Shown piece after piece: positions 17,475 through 24,809 of a stretch of DNA of 26,426 nt (its first letter is position 1; each line of letters starts with the position of its first letter). The stretch spans positions 1-26,426 of the forward strand of contig NZ_CALJAH010000355.1 in NCBI RefSeq assembly GCF_938028185.1, written 5' to 3'. The stretch comes from an uncultured Cardiobacterium sp. Its GTDB lineage: Bacteria > Pseudomonadota > Gammaproteobacteria > Cardiobacteriales > Cardiobacteriaceae. A model generated the notes under the pieces. The model searched no databases and was not told the origin of the DNA. It saw nothing but the letters and a program-made list of their open reading frames with translations. A program made the translations under genes and the position numbers.

Positions 17475-18014
17475 ATGACCTCATTGCAAAAAATATCTGC
17501 CCCGCTATTTCTCCTGTTCGCCGCTACCGGCGCATGGGCCTGTTATGACCCCGCAGGTTCGGGGCAATGTGGTCCATACGGCATTGGACCGCGCAATCCT
17601 GACGGATACGGCTACAACACCTACATTGAACCCGCGCCGATGTACATCCCGTCACCGCCGCCCATACGCGAAAGTCGCTATGGCGCGGTTGCCGTTTATG
17701 CCAATCCCAAGGACTTATGGGACAGCAAAACCATGTTTGCTTCCGTCCGCGGTATTCATTCAAAGGAAAGCGCCAGACAGATGGCGCAGCAGACGTGCAA
17801 CCGCAAGAGCGGCCACTCATGCCGAATCGAGTTTGACTATGCCGACCAATGCGTCAGCGTGGCGATGGGTGATGTTACCGAAGGCTTAATGCTGTTTTAC
17901 GGCCTTTCCGGGCAACCGGGTCAGGCACCGCTGGATGCGATGCAGAAATGCCTCGCCGCCCAAGGCAAAGATTGCGAGTTTGTCGTGCAGGAAGAATGCT
18001 CCCTGCCCGAATAA
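17475..18014 (+). CDS. Secreted DUF4189-like protein
   Basis: A 179-residue exported protein. The signal peptide MTSLQKISAPLFLLFAATGAWA is cleaved before CYDPAG. A Gly/Pro/Tyr-rich stretch follows (about residues 23-60), then a domain starting SRYGAVAVYANPKDLW. Within it, SKESARQMAQQTC...CRIEFDYADQCVSVAMG and AMQKCLAAQGKDCEFVVQEEC have the spaced cysteine pattern of DUF4189. Such domains are common in small secreted proteins and their role is not established. The ATG at 17475 is chosen because the signal peptide starts there; the upstream frame to 17379 looks non-coding. It ends 52 bases before a convergent gene. Confidence 0.8.
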   Translation: MTSLQKISAPLFLLFAATGAWACYDPAGSGQCGPYGIGPRNPDGYGYNTYIEPAPMYIPSPPPIRESRYGAVAVYANPKDLWDSKTMFASVRGIHSKESARQMAQQTCNRKSGHSCRIEFDYADQCVSVAMGDVTEGLMLFYGLSGQPGQAPLDAMQKCLAAQGKDCEFVVQEECSLPE

Positions 18015-18039
18015 CACCGGCACAACGCGAAGGTCATGC

Positions 18040-18059
18040 GCCGGTCATCCATGACCGGC
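18040..18059. terminator. Hairpin between convergent genes
   Basis: GCCGGTCAT and ATGACCGGC form a 9-bp perfect stem around CC. It lies between the plus-strand DUF4189-like gene (ending 18014) and the minus-strand membrane gene (ending 18067). There is no T-tract on either side, so bidirectional termination is only likely from position. Confidence 0.45.
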
Positions 18060-18066
18060 ATGGAAA

Positions 18067-18947
18067 CTACGATGCGGCATCGGCGTTTTCCACCTGAATC
18101 CGTTTGCCGATGTCGCGGATTTTGGAGATTTCTTCCAGCAGACGCGGTGCATCGTCAATACTGATGGCAAATGACCAGAGATAACTGACCACCGCATAAA
18201 GATGCCCGGCATTGGCATTGCCGCGCAAGGTCATCACGGAAAAGCTGACGGCAAACAGGAGCATCAGCGCAATGCCAATCACCGCATAGCCTGCCGCCTC
18301 GCGGTTCGATATGGCAATGCGCATTTCCGCCGATAATTGATGGTGCTGCTCCAGCTCGCGATCGCCGGAATGTTCGATGATATGCACATCACGCTCCAGC
18401 CGGTTATTGAGACGGAAATACAGGCGGTCATTGACGCGCGAATAACGCGGGATTAGCAGCATAAAAAAAGCAGCACGAAAAAGCTGGCTAGCCCTGTCCA
18501 AAATTCGATAAAGAGCAGCATCAAAACCGCGCCAATCATGGAAATTAAAAAAGTCACCAAAGTCGGCAAATGCATTTCAAAGAAATCGACCAGCTCGCGC
18601 GATAACGCCGCGCGTGCGGAAATGGTGGAAACCGCCTCGCCATCCCGGCGCTGTTGCAAAATGACCGGCACCACCATCTCCGCATAAATGCAGCTAAAGG
18701 CACGGGTATCGACCGACCGCCGCACCGAACCGACCGTCCAGATAACCAGAATTACCGCGGCATAACTCAGCGCTTTCCCCAGATTGCCTTCCAGCACGCC
18801 ATTGATGGCAATGCCGCCGAATACGGGATAGGTCAAAAGCAGCAGGTTTTCCGCCAGAACCAGGGTGAATGTGCCAATCAGGCGCGCCTTGTTGTTGCGG
18901 GCGATTTGTTTGAGATTGTGCCAGGCGTTCACAGCGATTTCCATCAT
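18067..18947 (-). pseudogene. ABC-transporter-type six-TM membrane protein without ATPase domain, frameshifted at a T7 run
   Basis: Two minus-strand frames together make one protein of about 290 residues. The first part (from ATG 18947, 164 residues) starts MMEIAVNAWHNLKQ and has membrane segments at about residues 22-45, 57-75 and 130-164, with the ABC-exporter-like stretch YPVFGGIAINGVL. It ends in ASFFVLLFLCC stop. The second part (ending 18067) continues as FMLLIPRYSRVNDRLYFRL and contains two more hydrophobic segments near 18200-18300. The break is at a run of seven T (plus-strand A 18463-18469). One extra T would restore LLFFMLLIPRYS. The whole resembles the stand-alone six-transmembrane ABC domain family that lacks an ATP-binding cassette. 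It may be a true mutation, a slippage-variable site, or a base-calling error. Confidence 0.72.
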
Positions 18948-18988
18948 GAATATTTGGGCTATAGCGTCTAAAAATGCTACAAGTCTTA

Positions 18989-19340
18989 ATGATGCAAGGC
19001 TTTGAGCGGTGTCAAAACCTTATACAATCAAGGCCAATCAAAAAGAATGGACGGAGCAACGGTCAGTAACGCTATAAATGCCAGAACTGCAGCAGACAAT
19101 TTGATGGCGGAGCCTCCCCAAACTGAGGAACTTTGGGCATCGTGTAGTGCAGGAGTTCGCCATGCAGTACGGACAGAAGCAAGATCATCCAACACCACCG
19201 TTAGGGAACGAACCTTACCCGCAACCCGAAAAAGCCAACATCATCATGGCACTGCATATTTTGGGACGACATGATGTTGATGAACAGTACCGCTATTTCT
19301 TGCTGGTTATGTGTCGCATACATCCCGGCACTTCACCAGA
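18989..19340 (+). mobile_element. Decayed insertion-sequence transposase
   Basis: From ATG 18989 one frame reads MMQGFERCQNLIQ, KKNGRSNGQ, stop (TAA 19067-19069), RYKCQNCSRQFDGG. The last part is the N-terminal zinc-ribbon pattern (RYKCxxCxRQF) of bacterial transposases with a DDE core. Further down, coding traces appear only by changing frame: TEELWASC, then EFAMQYGQKQ, then EKANIIM. These are followed by bases that differ by two indels from MDTAYFGR, the usual first catalytic Asp region of such enzymes. In-frame stops and at least two frameshifts show it is dead. A possible left end is GGGCTATAGCGTCTAAAA at 18956. The exact IS family is not certain. It lies against tRNA-Val. Confidence 0.6.
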
Positions 19341-19371
19341 AAAAGAAAAAAGCCCTGAACAAGCAGGGCTT
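19340..19371 (-). terminator. Rho-independent terminator after tRNA-Val
   Basis: On the minus strand AGCCCTG and CAGGGCT pair around CTTGTT, followed by TTTTTTCTTTT. It lies about 16 bases downstream of tRNA-Val and marks the boundary with the transposase remnant. Confidence 0.88.
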
Positions 19372-19386
19372 AATAAAGAAGAATAC

Positions 19387-19463
19387 TGGTAGGCACGATT
19401 GGACTCGAACCAACGACCCCCACCATGTCAAGGTGGTGCTCTAACCAACTGAGCTACGCGCCT
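19387..19463 (-). tRNA. tRNA-Val (GAC)
   Basis: A 77-base cloverleaf on the minus strand with encoded CCA. The acceptor stem AGGCGCG pairs with CGTGCCT (one G-T). The D-arm is TAGCTCAGTTGGTTAGAGCA, the anticodon stem-loop CCACC-TTGACAT-GGTGG gives GAC, and the T-arm is GTTGGTTCGAGTCCAAT. It has its own promoter and terminator. Confidence 0.97.
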
Positions 19464-19475
19464 GAAGTGGGGCGC

Positions 19476-19503
19476 ATTATAGGCATTTTTTTGCCGAGTG
19501 CAA
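19476..19503 (-). promoter_or_regulatory. Promoter of tRNA-Val
   Basis: On the minus strand TTGCAC (19498-19503) and TATAAT (19476-19481) are separated by 16 bases, ending 12 bases before the tRNA 5' end. A GC-rich GCGCCCC discriminator follows, as is common for stable RNA promoters. Confidence 0.8.
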
Positions 19504-19559
19504 GCGGTTTGTAGTGCGCCTGAAAATCCACCTGCACGGCGATGCAACGCGCTTGACTA

Positions 19560-19588
19560 TTGAATTATTACGGGTCTGCCAGTATAAT
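19560..19588 (+). promoter_or_regulatory. Promoter of rplU-rpmA
   Basis: TTGAAT (19560-19565) and TATAAT (19583-19588) are 17 bases apart, 59 bases before the rplU start. It is divergent from the tRNA-Val promoter. Confidence 0.75.
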
Positions 19589-19647
19589 CCGCCGCCTTTG
19601 AAAACAGACAGGTCTCCTGTTTGTGCATGAAATTTTTGGAGAACAAT

Positions 19648-19968
19648 ATGTTTGCAGTTATTGAAACTGGCGGTAAACAGTACAAAGTCAAGCCCGGCCA
19701 GCGCCTGAAAGTGGAGACTTTGCCGGGCGAAGCGGGCGACAGCATCGCTTTTGACAAGGTGTTGCTGATTGCAACCAGCGAAAGCGACGTTGCCGTGGGC
19801 GCACCTTACCTGGAAGGCAAAACGGTCAGCGCGACCATCGCCGAACATGGTCGCCACAAGAAAATCAAGATCATCAAGTTCCGTCGTCGCAAGCACCATA
19901 TGAAACGTATGGGGCACCGTCAAAACTACACCGAAGTCGTGATTGACGCGATTGACGGCCAGAAATAA
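19648..19968 (+). CDS. rplU: 50S ribosomal protein L21
   Basis: A 106-residue large-subunit ribosomal protein that binds 23S rRNA. It begins MFAVIETGGKQYKVKPGQ, the L21 signature, and contains KIKIIKFRRRKHHMKRMGHRQ, the conserved basic RNA-binding region. I chose the ATG at 19648 because TTGGAGAA precedes it and homologues start here; an upstream TTG would add nine unrelated residues. It is followed 12 bases later by rpmA, the universal rplU-rpmA pair. Confidence 0.98.
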   Translation: MFAVIETGGKQYKVKPGQRLKVETLPGEAGDSIAFDKVLLIATSESDVAVGAPYLEGKTVSATIAEHGRHKKIKIIKFRRRKHHMKRMGHRQNYTEVVIDAIDGQK

Positions 19969-19980
19969 GGAGTCAGAAAC

Positions 19981-20241
19981 ATGGCACACAAAAAAGCAGG
20001 CGGTTCCAGCCGCAACGGACGCGATTCCAAGTCCAAACGTCTCGGCATCAAACGCTACGGCGGTCAGGTCGTCAGCGCCGGTTCCATCCTCGTGCGTCAG
20101 CGCGGTACCCCGTTCAATGCCGGTGAAAACGTCGGTGTTGGTCGTGACCACACCCTGTTCGCCACTGCCGACGGCAAAGTCGTTTTCAGCGTTCGTGGCG
20201 CAGAGAAACGCCGCTATGTGAGCGTGGTTGCGGAAGCCTGA
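19981..20241 (+). CDS. rpmA: 50S ribosomal protein L27
   Basis: An 86-residue ribosomal protein next to the peptidyl transferase centre. It begins MAHKKAGGSSRNGRDSKSKR and continues LGIKRYGGQVVSAGSILVRQ, both diagnostic. The N-terminus is of the proteobacterial type with no cleavable extension. AAGGAG lies upstream of the ATG and a strong terminator follows, so rplU-rpmA form their own unit ahead of obgE. Confidence 0.98.
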   Translation: MAHKKAGGSSRNGRDSKSKRLGIKRYGGQVVSAGSILVRQRGTPFNAGENVGVGRDHTLFATADGKVVFSVRGAEKRRYVSVVAEA

Positions 20242-20257
20242 TTGCTGGCCGCAACGC

Positions 20258-20287
20258 GAAAAGCCCTGCATTGTGCAGGGCTTTTTT
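20258..20287 (+). terminator. Rho-independent terminator after rpmA
   Basis: AAGCCCTGCA (20261-20270) and TGCAGGGCTT (20274-20283) form a 10-bp stem around TTG and run into a T-tract to 20287. Confidence 0.92.
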
Positions 20288-20313
20288 GTTGTCACCACCA
20301 CAGGCCGTACAAT
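20286..20313 (+). promoter_or_regulatory. Possible obgE promoter
   Basis: TTGTTG (20286-20291) and TACAAT (20308-20313) are separated by 16 bases. They lie just after the rpmA terminator and 57 bases before the obgE start. Fair boxes, judged mainly by position. Confidence 0.45.
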
Positions 20314-20370
20314 ACGGCATCATTCTCGCCGCACCGATGCGGAACAGGCAAAACTTACAGGAACAACCTC

Positions 20371-21429
20371 ATGAAATTCGTAGATGAAGCACAAATTTAC
20401 GTCCGCGCGGGCAAGGGCGGCAACGGCATCGTCAGTTTCCGCCGTGAAAAATATGTGCCGTTTGGCGGGCCGGATGGCGGCGACGGCGGCGACGGCGGCA
20501 GCGTTTACCTCGTCGCGCAGGAAGGCATCAACACCCTCGCCGATTTTCGCTTTAACCGCAGTTTTCAGGCGGCGAACGGCAGGCCGGGCGAAGGGCGCAA
20601 CAAGCGCGGCAGCAGCGGTGAAGACTTGCTCGTGCCGGTACCGGTTGGCACGCAGGTTTTTGTGGATGACACCGATGAACTCATCGGCGACCTCACCGCT
20701 GACGGGCAACGGTTGCTGGTGGCGCAGGGCGGCTTTCACGGCCTCGGCAACACCCGCTACAAAAGCTCGACCAACCGCGCGCCGCGCCAATGCAAACCCG
20801 GCACGGAAGGCGAGGAACGCTATCTGCGTCTTGAGCTGAAACTGCTCGCCGATGTCGGCCTGCTCGGTATGCCGAACGCGGGCAAATCGACGCTCATCAG
20901 CCGTGTTTCCGCCGCCCGCCCGAAAATCGCCGATTACCCTTTCACCACGCTGCACCCCAATCTCGGCGTGGTGCGCGTCGGTATGCTGCAAAGTTTCGTC
21001 ATGGCAGACATCCCCGGTCTGATTGAAGGCGCGGCGGAGGGCGCGGGGCTGGGGCATCAATTCCTGCGCCATCTGGCGCGCACCCGCCTGCTGCTGCATA
21101 TGCTGGACTGTTCGCCGATGAGCGACTCGCAAGACCCGGTGCGCGATTTCGAGCAGGTCAGCGCCGAGCTGGAGAAATACGACGCCGTTTTCGCCGACAA
21201 GCCGCGCTGGTTGGTGCTGAACAAGATGGACACGCTCACCCCGGAAGAAGGCGAGGCGCGCGCACGGGAAATCGTCGCCGCACTCGGCTGGCAAGGGCCG
21301 GTATACCGCATTTCGGCGGAAACCGGGCTGCATACCGAACAGCTCTGCCGCGACATCATGCAGGCGCTGGAGCAGATGGACGACGAGGCGGATTTTGCCG
21401 CGCCGCAAATGCCTGACGAGGCACACTAA
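20371..21429 (+). CDS. obgE: GTPase ObgE/CgtA
   Basis: An essential GTPase acting in late 50S ribosome assembly and stress control. The 352 residues start with the Obg fold (MKFVDEAQIYVRAGKGGNG and the glycine-rich GGPDGGDGGDGG). The G domain shows GMPNAGKST (166-174), DYPFTTLHPN (188-197), DIPGLIEGA (213-221) and NKMD. The acidic C-terminal tail is short. ATG 20371 is preceded by CAGGAAC; the frame extends upstream but homologues start here. The rplU-rpmA-obgE order is classical. The next gene starts 24 bases after the stop. Confidence 0.97.
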   Translation: MKFVDEAQIYVRAGKGGNGIVSFRREKYVPFGGPDGGDGGDGGSVYLVAQEGINTLADFRFNRSFQAANGRPGEGRNKRGSSGEDLLVPVPVGTQVFVDDTDELIGDLTADGQRLLVAQGGFHGLGNTRYKSSTNRAPRQCKPGTEGEERYLRLELKLLADVGLLGMPNAGKSTLISRVSAARPKIADYPFTTLHPNLGVVRVGMLQSFVMADIPGLIEGAAEGAGLGHQFLRHLARTRLLLHMLDCSPMSDSQDPVRDFEQVSAELEKYDAVFADKPRWLVLNKMDTLTPEEGEARAREIVAALGWQGPVYRISAETGLHTEQLCRDIMQALEQMDDEADFAAPQMPDEAH

Positions 21430-21453
21430 ATCCTTGCCGCTTTCCCGAAAACC

Positions 21454-21948
21454 ATGCCATTACCGACCATCCAGTTTCGCTACCGCCCGGCAAAAAATAA
21501 ATTGCAGGACGTTGTGTTTGGCGAGATTTTCTGTCTGTTTTTATGGTACGTGCTACTTTTCAAGCGCAGTGGTTTTTATGATTGGTCAGACTATGCGTTG
21601 TGGGCGGTTGCCATTGGCGGCACGGCAACTTTATCCATTTGTCTTTTCAATTATTGTCGTGGCGGCAGAATCATTACCCTGATGGATAAAGCAATCATCA
21701 TTCCGGCGAGCTATTACTTGAGTTTTCGGCGCCGTTTTACCGTTGATTACGGCGATATTGCCCGCATCACAGAGCAATATTGCGAGAGACATGGAACGCC
21801 CGGCATTTTTATCACGGCGCATGATGCAGGAAAGCGCTATCTTACGGAAAAAACTTATATTATCAGCTCCAACGGCTTCGCCGATATGCGGCAATACCGG
21901 AATCTTGTTGCCGAGCTGCGAAAGCGCGTTGATGCCGCCCGTTTTTAA
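21454..21948 (+). CDS. Small membrane protein of unknown function
   Basis: A 164-residue protein I do not recognise. Two membrane helices are clear, about residues 22-37 (FGEIFCLFLWYVLLF) and 44-67 (around ALWAVAIGGTATLSICLF). A soluble C-terminal half follows, with alternating hydrophobic residues (KAIIIPASYYLSFRRRFTVD, KTYIISSNGFAD). This layout is like that of small proteins with a PH-like domain after two helices, but that is only a guess. Base composition is poorer in GC than obgE and the ter genes, so it may be an insertion. The ribosome site before ATG 21454 is weak. It is on the same strand as obgE and the glutaredoxin-like gene and could be cotranscribed with them. Confidence 0.65.
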   Translation: MPLPTIQFRYRPAKNKLQDVVFGEIFCLFLWYVLLFKRSGFYDWSDYALWAVAIGGTATLSICLFNYCRGGRIITLMDKAIIIPASYYLSFRRRFTVDYGDIARITEQYCERHGTPGIFITAHDAGKRYLTEKTYIISSNGFADMRQYRNLVAELRKRVDAARF

Positions 21949-21971
21949 CCCTTCACCCGGAGAATATTCCC

Positions 21972-22232
21972 ATGAACCCACCCGTCCTTTATTTCAGTGA
22001 CCTTTGCCCGGATACGCCGCCATTTGTTGCCGCACTCGCCGCACGCAATATGGATTACGAAGCGGTGAACATTACCGCCAGCATGAAGAATCTGAAGCGC
22101 TTTCTGGCGCTGCGCGACAGTCGCAACGAATTTGAATCACGCAAGGCTCAGGGCGCGATTGGCATTCCCGTTTTGCAACTGCCCAATGGCACGCTGATTT
22201 TTGACAGCGCGGATGTGCCTTCATTCCCCTGA
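21972..22232 (+). CDS. Glutaredoxin-related protein
   Basis: An 86-residue thioredoxin-fold protein of the glutaredoxin-related family (the COG4545 type as I recall it). It starts VLYFSDLCPDTPPFV: the active site is CPDT, a monothiol CxxT form, so it can use one cysteine only. Family pieces follow: MDYEAVNITASMKNLKRFL, LRDSRNEFES and GAIGIPVLQLPNG with the conserved cis-proline. GGAGA precedes ATG 21972. It stands directly upstream of the ter genes on the same strand, with 49 bases between, so redox stress and Ter functions may be coexpressed. Confidence 0.85.
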   Translation: MNPPVLYFSDLCPDTPPFVAALAARNMDYEAVNITASMKNLKRFLALRDSRNEFESRKAQGAIGIPVLQLPNGTLIFDSADVPSFP

Positions 22233-22281
22233 CTTGCACCGCTCACATTCATCATTCCCCATTCCCGTTCAGGAAAAAACC

Positions 22282-23433
22282 ATGACACAAACGCTCACTC
22301 CCGGCGGCAATGCACCGCTTGACGCCAATGACATTTCCATCCATATCGACAGCGGCGCGGATATTGACGTCGCTGCCTACCGCCTCGCCGCCAATGGCAA
22401 AGTGCGCGGCGATGGCGACATGATTTTCTACGGCCAACAACAAAGCGACGACGGCAGCGTGCGCCGCAGCGGCAACGACCGCAGCAGCACCTTCGCCATT
22501 GACCTCGCACGCCAGCCCGCCGCCATTGAACGCATCGCCATTGCCTATTCCGCGGGCCAACCGACCGCACGCCTCGGCAGCGTCAGCCTGCGCGTCGCCG
22601 CCGGTGGGCAAACACTCATCACCTGCCCGCTGGACCTCGGCGGCCGCAGCGAAACCGCGCTCATCCTCGGCGAATGCTACCGCCGCAATGGCGCGTGGAA
22701 ATTCCGCTTCGTCGCCCAAGGCTACAACGGCGGACTGAAACCGCTCTCCGAACACTTTGGCGTGGACATCGCCGACGACGCTCCGCCGCCCGCGCCCAAA
22801 CCCGCCCCGGCCAGCGGCGGTGTCAACCTCAGCAAAATCACCCTCGACAAGCGCAACCCCGGCGTCAGCCTCGCCAAACAGGCGGATTACGGCGCGATTC
22901 GCATCAACCTCAACTGGAACCAGAACAGCGCGCCGCAAAAAGGCGGCCTGTTCGGCGGACTGTTCAACAAAAACAAGGGGATTGACCTCGACCTCGGCGC
23001 CTTCGTCCGCCTGCAAAATGGCGACCGCGACTGCGTGCAGGCGCTGGGCAACCGCTTCGGCGACCTGCAACGCGCACCGTTCGTGCATCTGCGCGGCGAC
23101 GACCGCACCGGCGCGGTCAGCGAGGGCGAATGGCTGGACGTCAACGGTTCGCGCTGGCCGGACATCGCCGAAATCCTCGTCTTCGCCTTCATCTACGACG
23201 GCGTGCCGAACTGGGACGCCACCGACGGCATCGTCACCCTGCACGTTCAGGGGCAGCAAATCGAAACGCGCCTGACCGAAGGCAACCCGCGCCACGGGAT
23301 GTGTGCCATCGCCCGCCTCATCAACGACGGCGGCAGCATCCGCGTCGAGCGCATCAACCGCTACTTCCCCGGCCACCGCGAGATGGACCAGGCCTTCGGC
23401 TGGGGCTTCCGCTGGACGGCGGGCAGCAAATGA
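22282..23433 (+). CDS. TerA-type stress protein: TerD domain plus TerA-like C-terminal domain
   Basis: A 383-residue cytoplasmic protein of the tellurium-resistance (Ter) family. Residues 1-163 are a TerD domain: MTQTLTPGGNAPL, KVRGDGDMIFYGQ, DDGSV, RSETALILGECYRRNGAWKF. A Pro/Ala linker (167-178) follows. Residues 180-383 look like a TerA second half, with ISxxKxxPGVSLAK-like sequence, INLNWNQN, KGIDLDLGAFVRLQNG, GDDRTG (272-277, acidic, probably Ca2+-binding), GMCAIARLIN and FGWGFRW. Ter proteins bind Ca2+ and act in poorly understood stress and phage-related responses. AGGAAAA precedes ATG 22282. The stop overlaps the next start (ATGA), so the two Ter proteins are coupled. Confidence 0.85.
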   Translation: MTQTLTPGGNAPLDANDISIHIDSGADIDVAAYRLAANGKVRGDGDMIFYGQQQSDDGSVRRSGNDRSSTFAIDLARQPAAIERIAIAYSAGQPTARLGSVSLRVAAGGQTLITCPLDLGGRSETALILGECYRRNGAWKFRFVAQGYNGGLKPLSEHFGVDIADDAPPPAPKPAPASGGVNLSKITLDKRNPGVSLAKQADYGAIRINLNWNQNSAPQKGGLFGGLFNKNKGIDLDLGAFVRLQNGDRDCVQALGNRFGDLQRAPFVHLRGDDRTGAVSEGEWLDVNGSRWPDIAEILVFAFIYDGVPNWDATDGIVTLHVQGQQIETRLTEGNPRHGMCAIARLINDGGSIRVERINRYFPGHREMDQAFGWGFRWTAGSK

Positions 23434-24800
23434 GCGAACAAACCCTCGTCCCCGGTGCCAACACCGCCCTTGCCGCCCGCAGCATCACCCTGCGGATTGA
23501 CAGCGGCATCGACACCGACAGCGCCGTCTGGCGGCTTGCCGCCAACGGCAAAGTGCGCGGCGACGGCGACATGATTTTTTACAACCAGCCGACGAGCGAC
23601 GACGGCAGCGTTCACTACCTCGGCGCACACCGCTACCGCCTTGACCTCGCGCGCCAACCGGAAGACATCCAATACATCACCATCGCCTGCACCGCCAACC
23701 TGCCGCTGGCGCAATACCGCCAACTGGCGCTCTACGTTGACGATGGCGACCGCGTCCTGCACTGCCCGGTCGCGCTGGACGGGCGTCGCGAAACCGCGCT
23801 CATCCTCGGCGTCTGCTACCGCCGTGACGGCATCTGGAAATTCCGCTTCGTTGCCCAGGGCTTTCACGGCGGCTTGCGGCCACTATGCGAACACTTTGGC
23901 ATTGAAGTCGCCGACGATACCCCCGCCACGACCACTGCACCCGCCACAAAACAGCCAGAGCGCCAACCGCCACCTGCCGCCAAATCACCAGACGACAAGC
24001 CGGCGAAACCCCAAAAAACACCCCCGCAAAACCCGCTACACGGCACAGACTGGAGCGAAAGCAACCGCCTCGCCAGCGCAGAACAACACCAGCCGCTGGC
24101 CGACTGGCTCGCCGCCAAAAACATCAGTCCGCAGTTCAACCACGCGGCGGTGGATATGCGCGGCTACTATGACGAAGCCGCCGCCCTGCTCGGCAAACAC
24201 TACCCGCTGCTCAAAGAACTGCTCGGCCAAATGAACTGGGCCTACCGCCACCGCCACCACGGCATCAAACACGACCTGAAAAAATACCCGCCCGCCGACG
24301 CGCAGCGCCTGCAAAACCTTTGCCGCACGCTTTACCAAAACACCCTGCTCGCCCGCTGTCACTACCACAAAGGCGACAAAAGCCTGCACATCCAGCTCCA
24401 GCAGGCACAACCCGTGCGCCAATTCTTCGGCGGCGGCTGGCTGGAATGGTTTGCCCTCGGCGAGCTGCTACAGCTTGCGGCAAAACGTGGTGCGGACTAC
24501 CGCTTCTCCTGCGCGCGCAACATAACCATCACCACGGGCGCAGACGAAAAACACGAACTGGACGTGATGTACCTGCCGCTTAACAAAACCCCGCTCGTCA
24601 TCGAATGCAAAAGCGGCGAATACCGGGGCGCGCTCGACAAACACCTCACCCTGTGCAAACGCCTCGGCCTGCCCGCGAGCCATTACCTCATCCTCGCCAC
24701 CGACCTTGACGCCGCACAGGCACAAGCGCTGGGCGCGATGTACCCGCTGACCTTCGTCACCCCGCACACCCTGCGCGCGCACTGCCAGCCGTTGCTCTAA
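23430..24800 (+). CDS. TerD domain fused to a PD-(D/E)xK endonuclease-like domain
   Basis: A 456-residue protein. Residues 1-163 are a TerD domain close in sequence to that of the upstream gene (KVRGDGDMIFYNQ, DDGSVHYLG, RRETALILGVCYRRDGIWKF), a clear paralogue. A Pro/Lys-rich linker spans about 164-204. A mostly helical segment of unknown type covers about 205-330. Residues 332-450 look like a restriction-endonuclease fold: GGGWLEWF with Glu339, HELDVMYL with Asp378, and VIECKSGE with Glu392 and Lys394. That is a complete PD-(D/E)xK active-site set. The GGWLE...ELDV...ECK pattern is like that of the nuclease half of DUF1887/Card1 proteins, but the sensor half here is TerD, not CARF. Cleavage of DNA or RNA is predicted, not shown. 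The start overlaps the previous stop. Confidence 0.85.
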   Translation: MSEQTLVPGANTALAARSITLRIDSGIDTDSAVWRLAANGKVRGDGDMIFYNQPTSDDGSVHYLGAHRYRLDLARQPEDIQYITIACTANLPLAQYRQLALYVDDGDRVLHCPVALDGRRETALILGVCYRRDGIWKFRFVAQGFHGGLRPLCEHFGIEVADDTPATTTAPATKQPERQPPPAAKSPDDKPAKPQKTPPQNPLHGTDWSESNRLASAEQHQPLADWLAAKNISPQFNHAAVDMRGYYDEAAALLGKHYPLLKELLGQMNWAYRHRHHGIKHDLKKYPPADAQRLQNLCRTLYQNTLLARCHYHKGDKSLHIQLQQAQPVRQFFGGGWLEWFALGELLQLAAKRGADYRFSCARNITITTGADEKHELDVMYLPLNKTPLVIECKSGEYRGALDKHLTLCKRLGLPASHYLILATDLDAAQAQALGAMYPLTFVTPHTLRAHCQPLL

Positions 24801-24809
24801 AGCCACGCC

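Noticed and set aside
19162..19392. A 76-codon plus-strand frame with a good AGGAG ribosome site
   Set aside because: Its sequence matches displaced pieces of a decayed transposase, and it runs through the tRNA-Val terminator and into the tRNA gene.
20320..21426. Long minus-strand frame opposite obgE
   Set aside because: Antisense shadow of a clear ObgE coding sequence; no domain recognisable.
22252..23376. Long minus-strand frame opposite the TerA-type gene
   Set aside because: Antisense shadow in high-GC DNA; it lacks motifs, whereas the plus strand shows Ter domains.
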